Of a stretch of DNA of 64,000 bases, positions 54,748 to 64,000 are shown one piece after another; positions within the stretch are counted from its first letter, which is position 1; every line of letters begins with the position of its first letter. The stretch spans positions 166,934,437 through 166,998,436 of the forward strand of contig NC_135715.1 in NCBI RefSeq assembly GCF_964656455.1, in the 5' to 3' direction. The position numbers and the translations under genes were made by a program. The DNA is from Halichoerus grypus (Eukaryota > Chordata > Mammalia > Carnivora > Phocidae). The notes beneath the pieces are model-generated. The model saw nothing but the letters and a program-made list of their open reading frames with translations, was not told where the DNA came from and made no database searches.

Positions 54748-55900
54748 ACATTTTTTTTAATTTTAGTATAGTTAACATACAGTCTTATATTAGTTTCAAT
54801 TGTACAATCTAGTGATTCAACAATTCCATACATTACTCAGTGCTCATCATGATATGTGTACTCTTAATCCCCTTAACCTATTTGACTCATCCCTGCACAC
54901 CATCCTTCCTTCTGGTAACCATTGATTTGTTCTCTACAGTCAAGAGTCTGTTTTTGGGTTTGTCTCTCTTTTTCTTTGTTAATTTTGTTTCTTATATTCC
55001 ACATATAAGTGAAATCATATGATATTGTCTTTCTCTGACTGACTTATTTCACTTAGCATTGTACACCCTAGGTCCATCCATATGGTTGCAAATGGCAATA
55101 TTTTATTCTTTTTTATGGCCGAGTAATATTACATTGTATATAAATACCATTTCTTCTTTATTCATTCAACTATTGATGGACACTTAGGCTGCTTTCTTAT
55201 TTTGGCTATTGTAAATAATGCTGCAGTAAACATAGGGGTACATATATCTTTTTGAATTAGTGTTTTCATTTTCCCTAGGTAAATACCCAATAGTGGAATT
55301 ACTGGATCATAAGGTAATTCTATTTTTAATTTTTTTAGGGACCTCCATACTGTTTCCACTGTGGCTGCATCAGTTTGCATTCCCACCAACAGTGCACAAG
55401 AATTCCTTTTTCTCTACATCCTCACCAACACTTATTTCTGGAGTTTTTGATTTTAGCCATTCTTGTAAGTGTGAGGTGATATCATATTGTGTTTCTGATT
55501 TGCATTTTCCTGTTGACAAGTGATATTGAGCATCTTTTCATTTGCCTGTTGGCCATCTGTATGTCTTCTTTGGAGAAATGTCTATTCATGTCTTCTGCCC
55601 ATTTTTAATTGGGTTATTTTGTTTTTTGATGTTGAGTTATTTAAGTTCTTTGTATATTTTGGACACTAACCCTTTATTGGATATATCATTTGTAAATATC
55701 TTTTCCCCTTCTATAGGTTGTCTTTTAGTTGTTTTTTGTTTGTTTGTTTGCTTATTTTTGCTATGCAGAAGCTTCTTATTTTGATGTAGTCACAACAGTT
55801 TATTTTTGCTCTTGTTTCCCTTGCCTTAGGAGACATATCTTGAAGGATGTTGCTACAACCAATGTCAGGATATTACTTCTAGTGAGAGCTTCACACTTAT
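54748..55900 (-). mobile_element. L1 3' third, antisense, older than copies A-C
   Basis: It begins with a short T run and 'TTTTAGTATAGTTAACATACAG' (element 3' end). It then runs through the antisense 3' UTR ('CACATATAAGTGAAATCATATGATATTGTC', 'TTAGCATTGTACACCCTAGG') and the ORF2 C-terminus. A minus frame gives '[24 protein letters not shown]' and 'DICTPMFTAALFTIAK'. It ends near 'GTTGCTACAACCAATGTCAGG'. 5'-truncated; I cannot find a target-site duplication. Confidence 0.9.
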
Positions 55901-56564
55901 TTTGAAATGCTCAATTTTTAAAAGTTTGGTTGAATTATAATTTTATTTGCATTTTCACAAACTCAAAGCATGGATGTAATTTGCTTCTCACTTCGTGCTG
56001 TTTTTTTCTTGTCCATCAGTTGGACTGTCTGAAGTGTGGCTCCATCACACACGTGCAATGCTGAGTGGGTCTGGTGAAGGAGAAGGGTGATGATGAAGAC
56101 CAAGAGAGAAGATGAGTTACCAAAGGTGAAGAGATCCTTTGGTACAAAATCTCATGATTCTAACACAAGTTACCAGAGAGATTTGAACTGTGGCCTGTTA
56201 ATACATTTGTTCAAACAGTGAACAAAGTCCCACCAATAAAGTTATTATCTTGGCTTGCTGGATTAGAAGCCATCTTGAAAAGTTATTTAGGTCAACTATT
56301 AAATCCACCCTCCTCTTTCATTTTACTTTTCACAAATTCTTCCTCTCTGACTTTCAACTAACCAGAAAGAATGACATTTTCTGATTATCCAAAATTACAT
56401 TTAAACCTGGTGGAACTAAAAGCACTTTTCAGGAACCTGAAAAGGAATTTTACAGAAATGTTTATTGACCCTTCAGATAATGGGGCTACAGGGGTGGGTA
56501 GAAGAGTACAGACTGTCCTCAGGTTAAATAAAAAAAAAAATCCCTCTTGTAGCATGGTCAGTTC
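55901..56564. other. Unique sequence
   Basis: No recognised repeat. A short stretch near 56020-56110 is more GC-rich, but no gene is recognised. Confidence 0.5.
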
Positions 56565-56576
56565 AGCCCCATTTCT

Positions 56577-56789
56577 TTCTTTCTTTCTTTTTTTTTTTTA
56601 AGATTTTATTTATTTATTTGACAGAGAGAGACACAGCAAGAGAGGGAACATAAGCAGGGGGAGTGGGAGAGGGAGAAGCAGGCTTCCCACCGAGCAGGGA
56701 GCCCGATGCAGGGCTCAATCCCAGGACCCTGGGATCATAACCTGAGCCGAAGGCAGACGCATAACAACTGAGCCACCCAGGTGCCCCTT
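56577..56789 (-). mobile_element. Carnivore SINE, antisense
   Basis: (TTTC)n and T run, 'TAAGATTTTATTTATTTATT', 'GACAGAGAGAGACACAGCAA', 'GAGCCCGATGCAGGGCTC' and 'GAGCCACCCAGGTGCCCC'. A 12-bp perfect target-site duplication, AGCCCCATTTCT, is at 56565-56576 and 56790-56801. Confidence 0.95.
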
Positions 56790-56801
56790 AGCCCCATTTC
56801 T

Positions 56802-59800
56802 GACAGAAAGGAAGTCATATCCCTGGCAGAGACACACTTAGTGAAAGATCGCACTGTATAATGGTTTGTCTGATTTTTAGACTGCTTTTTCTATTATATT
56901 ACAGTAATCATAAAATCTATGATTATGATCACCAATTCAGTATGTATGATACAATAAAAATTAATCATCAGACTCATTCCTTGCAAAATTCTGATCCCTA
57001 ATCAGTGTTCCAAGAAAAGTGATTATAATATATATTAAGAGAAAAAAAACACATTGAGAAATATCTTGTTTAAGTGAACTATGTGTGCATAGCTTACCTC
57101 AAAGTCAAATTCTATTCCAATACCCTGGAAATATGTATACAAATGTTACTCTTTCAATGTGTGGCTATGTTTTCTATACTATTTTAATGTTCTACTCTAA
57201 TATTAAATCTAGCATAACTGATAAAATGAAATCAATTTGATGTCATCAAAATAAAACTGTTTAAGGCTGAAATCCTTTCAAAAGTTGTCAGTTTGGTTGT
57301 TTACTTGTTTGTTTGTGGTAGGTCAGGGATTCTCATGCATCTAAAATTTAAGCTTTTCAAATAGATAGCAAGAGCGTGGAGTCTCTTATTGGCATTTTTC
57401 CAAAGAGTAATATTATATCATATCATGAACAATAAAATTATCCCCTACATATAATGCTAAGGTAAAGCAAAGTCTCCAGACTTCTAAATAACTCCATTAC
57501 TGCCACAGCATATGTAATTTTCCTGGGTAGTACTCTGATATCTAGTGGAGTGCTAACCCAGAATGGTTGTAAGTTTCACTCACCTACACTAATAAAAGGC
57601 AAAGTTATTTCACCTTGTTTTCTCTGTGACCTACAGCCCTGCCTTCATTAGATATACTGCTCACATGGTACTGCCTTGAAAGGACCCAGTTAATATCTAA
57701 ATTTGCAAAAATTACAGGAGGATATTCAAACCTGAAGAGAAAGTTCATATAGTAGAAAAGATAAAATAGAAAACTCTAGGATTTAAAGGATTTCTTTATT
57801 TTTTTCCCCTTTGCTTACAGTTCAGAAAAACAGATTAATGGTATCTGTTATGAGAGACAGCTTATTAGTGAAGTTAAACCTTCCATCAGCTAGAAAGACA
57901 ACCATACATGGGAACTCTGACACCATCGGATGCTGTCTGTGTTCAGTATTTCAATAATCATGATGGTGTGGTAATGGAGGCACAAGCTATTCTTTCTCAC
58001 TAACTGGGTACTGCTATTATTTTTTTAAAAAGGAAGATCAAGTAAAGATATTCATTCTATTATATGGGAGTCAAAATGAACTCTAATGAACTTGATTTTA
58101 GCAAATGTTTGCTGCTGCCCTTAATGTATAAGCAAGAAATTGGTTACCCAAAACTTCAGATCGACTGTTAATAAATGTATTTGATTCTTCTGTGAGGAAA
58201 TAATAAACCATTTGAGATGAACTAACTCTTCTCAGGTCCCAGAATGCCATTCAGAAATTATGTTTTATGAGGTCAATCCATGTGAATTTACTCTTACCAG
58301 TGTCTATGAAAATCTATGTAAAGATATGCTCAGCATGCATATTCCTTAAATGTTTCAACCAAGGCCAGCTACTAGATTTACTTTCCTGAGAGGCTAAAAA
58401 TTTGAAGTGAATATAGAAAATGGCAGATGATCTGTTCAAGTTCTGGTGGTCTGACCTCAGTGTTCAGAGGGCTTTCCAGGTTAAGGAAGAGAGTGTTGTT
58501 AATTATGTGAGAATTTTGCCCTCTTGTAAGTAAAGGGCAACATTATCTCAAAAGGCTGATCCAAAGAGAGAAAGCAGTAGTATATTGCAAAATAGATTTT
58601 AGTAGTTCAGTACTTTATGGAAAAATCCCCAAAGTATCATTCTTTCACTCTTGACTGAGAATGTACTGTTTTCCCACAACAAATTCCTAGTATCCCAGAG
58701 ATCCTGCAAAAGTCAAGAATTTACCACCTGGAAAGAGAGAACTCTGCTCATGAAATGCCTTAGCAACACCAAGAGGTCTGATGGTGCTGATGAGCCCAAG
58801 GGGTATGAGTATTGTAATATGTGCTATTAGGAAACAGTAGGCTGTAGAACCTGGGGTTGGTTCTCTGACTCACACATCCTGTCTAATATCAGTTGGCAAT
58901 GTAGTGCCTCAAAAGGGACAGTTAATGCGCTGCATAAGGGATAGATCCAGGTTTTGTGGGTATAGAAAATTGTACACACTGTAAAAACCAGGCATGTTAC
59001 ATGAGTGGAAGTTTGGATAAAAATTGGAGGGTCCAGCATTAGGAAGTCTATGTTATACTCCATGTTATATTAACATGATAAAAAATCATTGCACCACTCA
59101 AGTGTATATGTGGAAGATCTAGAAATGTGTTTGTAGTCTGATGTTATAAGAACATAATGAAATATAATACAGTATGTACCTATGATTGTATCTATGAAAA
59201 CTTAAGTGTCCAGGTAGGAGGTAACAGGTCAAACCATGACATACACTGGGCTGGGATAGCGAGAATATGAATAATTCTAGTATTTTATTATTTTTCAATA
59301 CTATGTTGTCTTTTAAATGAGGAAACAATGAAAAATGTTAAAGGTGTTGTTTGTAGAAGGGAGAGATGAATGAAGGTCAGTCAAAAAATACAACTGAAGT
59401 TTCACAGAGATGATGATCAGAGAATTTGCCTTGAAGATCAATAAAAATCAAATAAGTAATCTAATCAGAAGAGTCAGAAAGAAAAGGAAAATTATTCTAC
59501 AAAGGGAAACAACCTTAGTCAGATGTGCTTTCTATTGGGTCAGCAGGCTGAAGCAGAGGACTATTTCCAATTTCCAGTAGGAAATTAAGTCAGAATTCAG
59601 TGAAGCTGTAAGGGGTGTGAGTTATCCTCCAAGTGGGCAGTGGAATTGATAATCATCCCATTCTGCTTTACTTGGTTTGTGTCATGATTTTGGAACCAAT
59701 GGAGTCATGAATAGGATTTTCAAAGTACAAACACTTTGGTTCCTAAGAAAGCCTGCATGAGGCTAGCATAATAATAAGGAAATTATATAATATTTTTCTG

Positions 59801-60738
59801 ATGCTAAAAATAAAGAAATTTTAGACTCAATATTTTATAAGATTTTTTTTCATAACTTAAGTCTAGTTTGAGGCAGGAAAGACTATCTTACACTGAGATA
59901 ATGAATAAAGCACCAAATATAGAGAAAGGGATCAATAATTTCAATCTTAGATCAGAGCAGGATACTCCCGGGTATGATATGTTTCTAATATTATTGAATA
60001 TTTTATATCAGGAATAATTCAATAAATTACTATTTCTGAATATTTATGTTCATCAATATTTAAATAATTACACACAAATATTAAATACACATATGACAGT
60101 TTTATATAGTTCTCAAATACTATTATAAATTTACTATTGTAAATCTGTTTCTCTTTTTTTAAACTGTTACATCAGGTTTAAATAAATCCTCCAAAGCTGT
60201 TGGGTCTGTGCTCCTGATTGATTAGCTAGTCTTCCTTTCTCAATCTCTAGTTCTCGCTTACATATTTGGTTGGTTTCCATTCCTGAAGAGTATTTCTTTG
60301 TGCTCTGCAATTCCATGCTTTTGATAGAGTGGGGGTGGGGAAAAAAGAACATTGATAATTTTTGCCTCTATGTCAAAGAATGTCAAAACAAATTTTTAAC
60401 AATCTCTTTTGCATCTGGTAAGGAGATCTTGTAAAAACACCACTTGATAAAACTTAATTTGCAGCAAAGACTGTGCTTCTAGAAGTAATCTCATTCCTAG
60501 TGAAAGAATTGAATATTTGAACCAGCACCAGAAAGGGGATGCTGCTAAGAGACCAAGTTCTACACTGGAAATTAGAAAATCTGGCTTTGCTCTCAGCTAA
60601 CCACAAGTGGTCCAAGTGCAAGCCACTTGTATGTTTTGAACCTCCATTCATTAGTAATGAAGGTCTTATCAGCTTCACGATTAAATGACCAAATTTAAGA
60701 ACCAATTGGAGAATGAAAAATGAGACAAAGTGATTAAC
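56802..60738. other. Unique sequence, no gene recognised
   Basis: The longest repeat-poor stretch, about 3.9 kb and AT-rich. No exon, RNA gene or repeat family is recognised. Open frames of up to 83 codons show no family features. Confidence 0.5.
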
Positions 60739-60753
60739 TAAAGTGACTAGTGA

Positions 60754-60986
60754 GGGGCACCTGGGTGGCTCAGTCGTTGGGCGTCTACCTTCGGCTTAGG
60801 TCATGGTCCCAGGGTCCTGGGATTGGGCCCCGCATCAGGCTCCCTGCTCGGCGGGAAGCCTGCTTCTCCCTCTCCCCGTCCCCCGCTTGTGTTCCCTCTC
60901 TTGCTGTGTCTCTCTCTGCCAAGTAAATAAATAAAATCTTAAAAAAAAAAAAGAAAATGAACAAATTACATTTAAAAATAAAAAAA
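60754..60986 (+). mobile_element. Carnivore SINE, sense, with a 3' extension
   Basis: 'GGGGCACCTGGGTGGCTCAGTC', 'CTACCTTCGGCTTAGGTCATGG', 'CCCCGCATCAGGCTCCCTGCTC', a TC-rich body, 'AAGTAAATAAATAAAATCTT' and an A run. A short non-SINE stretch (about 60953-60977) and a second A-rich run follow. A 15-bp target-site duplication, TAAAGTGACTAGTGA, is at 60739-60753 and 60987-61001, outside the extra stretch, so the extension was copied with the element. Confidence 0.95.
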
Positions 60987-61001
60987 TAAAGTGACTAGTG
61001 A

Positions 61002-63055
61002 AAAACGTGTTTAACAATTGTAAAAAATCCCAAGCTCTTTATGTCTTAGCAATGCAATCAAAATATACAGACATATTCTTTTGTGTTTAGATCAGGTTTC
61101 TGTGTTAGTACTTGAAGTCACTACATTGGGTTTATTTACTTGCTTCACACTTTCTCCCTTGTACGTTCATGGGCTATTCATACACAGTTCAATGTTCTTT
61201 GTAAACAAGGGATTAAATTCTTGCTTGAGATTCATGCTAAAAATGTCCATCCCTAGAGGTGACTGTGTCTTCTATTTTTGAGTAAAAATAAAAGCAATAC
61301 AGTCCATTATGTTTCTCTTATTTGTAGTAACTATCAGAAAGCTTCCAGTCAAACTCCGGACCAAATACTTTAAATCCCCTCCTCCCACATGTATTTTGAT
61401 TCATTTGTTTGGGCTTTTTGGCTTTAGCCTTAAATATTTTTTTTTCACACTATATTTTATTTTCTAAACCATCTCTAGCCCTTTCAGAACAAGAAGTGAC
61501 ATAAATCCCTGGGAAAAAATTCTGGGAAGAGCTGCAAAGACTTCTTACAGGAAAATTACTCTTTGTTCCTCCTATTCCATCAAAAACATGCATCTCCCTG
61601 AGGGGAAAAGTGAAGATACCTTTAATGCAACATTGATACAACCCTAATGTGTCCTGCATCCCCTTCCCCTTCTGCAAAATAGCTGGCAGCTGGGTTAATC
61701 CAAGAATGACATTCAGCTGTAGACACCAAAAGCAAAATAACAAAATACCTGAAGATTCAGAGGTTCTATGAATACTCTGATTTTGTTATGCTTTCTATCT
61801 CCTTATATACTTGTATTTTCTTTTAAACTCAAAGTGATAAATTATGTGTTATACAAAATGAAGTTGTTTTAAATTCTTAACCAGTTTTTCATGATAAGAT
61901 TTTTACCAATGCAATAGATAATGGGAAGAGGTGTAGAAAGAGAAAACTAAGAAGGCATTTTGTAATTTTCCAAGATATAAGAATCAGCACTCTATTACTG
62001 CAATTTAACAAAATTTTAACTCAATGAATTGTCTAATTTGTGATCCTTTTGAGGATTTAAACAATGAAATCATTCCAGAAAATATCCTTGTGCAATTATT
62101 TAGGTTCAGGCTCTTGACATAATTATGCATTAGGTTAATCTTATTTAGCTTTATAGTCATGGCATGTGCTCAGTGTGTGCTTAAAAAGAGGTTTTTCTAA
62201 ATCTATTTCTAAAACTCCCAACATTAGTTAATGCATTAGATTAAGGAAAGAAACCCTGGGGCTCCTCCAAAGTGCCTCCGTGCCATCTCGAAAAGCAAGT
62301 GTCAGAGAGAGGAGTTGCGCCACTCTCTACTTTCTAGAATAGGTTTTATCTGTCTTGTATAATAGAGAAAACATATGATTTTCTTTGAAAGTGGCTAAAA
62401 ATAATATTTTGTTAAAAGAAAAATTTGGAAACCAGTAGGTTAATGTATTGTGCAGACACTACTTCCTTTTAAATGTAAGTGTATTACCAACAAACCACAA
62501 CATAGAGAGAAATGATCACTTACAAAGTATACCCGTGTAAACATGTTTACATAGTTGACATGCCATTTCCAAACAGGAGGACTGTTATTTAGAAAATTAA
62601 ACATAGAGATGAGGGCTTCTGGAGCACAGAAACTGGAGAACGTCTGGCTCATGGCACAATTCTTTAAAAAGTAAGAATAATTGGGCATCCCCATTGAAGA
62701 GCCTGGCAGCCAGATCTCAGCTAGGCTACAGAGCACCACCGTCAGGGATTCTGCATGGCAAATGGGCTTACAAATGCCCAGTCGGATATAGAGGATGACT
62801 TCACTTTGGGGCTCTATTTTCAATGTTTTTAAATGACTCTTTAGTGATATTTGAGGATGTGCTTTGAACTTTTTTTGTCACCCCAAATTATTTTAGTCTT
62901 CTGCGATACTTTTCACTTCTGAACATATCAAGCTTACGATATGCAAAGCTTTTTGCCTAATAGAACTCCTAAGTATAGGTTTCCATGGGATGAAAAAATA
63001 AACAGTATCCATTTTTTCATGAAGTAGGAAAATCTTGATGAAATCCTTTCCTTTT
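61002..63055. other. Unique sequence, no gene recognised
   Basis: About 2 kb, AT-rich. No repeat or exon recognised. A 127-codon minus frame (62440-62823) has no recognisable family features. Confidence 0.45.
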
Positions 63056-63277
63056 TCAAAATTATTTATTTATTTTAGAGTGCGAGAGCGCGCGCATGAG
63101 AGAGAGCTGGAGCACGAGCAGGTAGAGGGGCAGAGGGAGACATAGAGAGAGAATCTCAAGCAGGCTCCCCACTGAGCATGGAGCCCGATGTGGGGCTCGA
63201 TCCCAGAACCCTGAGATCATGACCTGAGCCGAAATCAAGAGTTGGACGCTCAACCGACTGAACCACTCAGGCGCCCC
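63056..63277 (-). mobile_element. Carnivore SINE, antisense
   Basis: 'AAAATTATTTATTTATTTTAG', a GA/CG-rich block with 'GAGCGCGCGCATGAGAG', 'GAGCCCGATGTGGGGCTCG', 'GATCATGACCTGAGCCGAAATC' and head 'CTGAACCACTCAGGCGCCCC'. No convincing target-site duplication. Confidence 0.93.
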
Positions 63278-64000
63278 TTCATACTGAGGTATGAAGGCAG
63301 CATAAGACTTACTGTACTCAGAGATTAGCAGGCATAAAATCTACTTTTGCCCCGCTCCCAAAGCCCACTTTGATAACGAAGTTTATGATTGAGTTGGGGG
63401 GTATTTTAAGAAGAAATGATGCAACATGATGTACACAGAGACCTGCAAAAAATTAAAAACTGTCCTGAGCAACTTGGCAGAGAAAATGAACAACTGTGCC
63501 CCCAAACTACTTTCAGCTAAAGCTTTTTAGCATGTTTTTCAAAGAATGTGGCAAACTTAACTCTCTAAGGAATAAGCAGCAGATACTGATTTACTATTTC
63601 AATGTATTTGATTAACACTGAAGCTATTTACACCCAAGAATCGAACAACACGTCTTCTACTAGCTATATATCTCTCATTGAAGGGTTCTTAAGGCACCCT
63701 GAGGATCAAATATATGACGTCCTGTACAAGACCACATATAATTCAGTAACTGAGGTGCTCTGTGGTAGACGCGGTTGTGGCTCCCTGACGCCAATCACAG
63801 GAAAGCAGTGACGTTCCCAATCAATGCAGGGTTATTCTCAGCATGTTATAAGCTGCAGCAGAGAGAATGCCTTTTATTCTCCACACAAAAACCTCTCCCA
63901 TAAAGGCCATAGAAACCATTTGCAAATATAAATAGGAATAGAACTGTACTTATTTTTGAAGTTTGTAACACCCATATTAAGAGCAGTAAATCCCATAAAG
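63278..64000. other. Unique sequence with a small CpG/CCAAT cluster
   Basis: No gene recognised. The stretch 63715-63823 has several TGACG and CCAAT motifs, listed separately. Confidence 0.45.
63715..63823 (+). promoter_or_regulatory. Cluster of CRE-like and CCAAT motifs (tentative)
   Basis: TGACGTCC at 63715-63722 is one base from a full CRE. TGACGCCAATCA (63786-63797) and TGACGTTCCCAATCA (63809-63823) each pair a TGACG half-site with a CCAAT box in the same order. The area has more CpG than its surroundings. This is motif evidence only; no transcription start or first exon is visible. Confidence 0.3.

Noticed and set aside
56020..56110. Short GC-richer stretch as a coding remnant
   Set aside because: A short reading such as 'LDCLKCGSITHVQC' hinted at a zinc ribbon, but it is too short and ends in stops, with no A tail or duplication.
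1..64000. CRISPR arrays, phage, operons or other prokaryotic systems
   Set aside because: The repeats are mammalian retroelements throughout; no regularly spaced short repeats or dense coding are present.

Overview
This window is nuclear DNA of a carnivore. It is AT-rich and probably intergenic or deep intronic. The strongest evidence is about twenty copies of the carnivore tRNA-Lys-derived SINE (SINEC/CAN-SINE): a tRNA-like head with 'GGGTGGCTCAGTCGGTTAAGC', a B box, a (TC)-rich stretch, an AATAAA-type end and an A tail. Carnivore-type LINE-1 copies support this. SINE heads of the type '...GATCGAGCCCCGCATCGGGCTCCCTGCTC' without the canid-specific SINEC_Cf head suggest an arctoid (bear, seal or mustelid line). 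That is inference from remembered consensus sequences.

I see no intact protein-coding gene, no RNA gene and no convincing exon. Every long open frame of recognisable ancestry is a decayed LINE-1 frame. The rest are short chance frames or frames through simple repeats.

Layout. 1-9.3 kb: mostly unique DNA with four SINEs, an old L1 3' fragment and one small retrocopy of an unidentified transcript (2554-2724). 9.3-12.6 kb: degenerate antisense L1 from its 5' part, then a (TTTC)n microsatellite. 13.9-14.4 kb: a SINE inside a SINE. 14.4-15.5 kb: old sense L1 3' end. 15.5-28.7 kb: the core of the window, two near-complete L1s tail to tail, a plus-strand copy (15538-21040) and a minus-strand copy (21728-28722). 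The first lacks about 1.7 kb of 5' UTR that the second still has. 29.8-31.2 kb: old antisense L1 carrying two SINEs. 32.7-36.2 kb: unique DNA with an unexplained diverged local duplication, a polypyrimidine tract and an MLT1 LTR. 37-46.7 kb: many SINEs, old L1 and L2 fragments, and a short L1 with a 5' inversion. 46.9-49.1 kb: a 5'-truncated antisense L1. 49.1-56 kb: a degenerate telomere-like array, a MIR, a second 5'-inverted L1, a SINE and two old antisense L1 pieces. 56-64 kb: mostly unique DNA with three SINEs.

The parts work together only as a record of L1-driven retrotransposition: A-rich tails, target-site duplications, 5' inversions, 3' extensions and nested insertions. I found no new functional system. 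The best leads are the L1 5' UTR comparison, the two inverted L1 inserts, the unidentified retrocopy, the 33.4/34.3 kb duplication and an exact 32-bp repeat shared by 8.56 and 11.80 kb.
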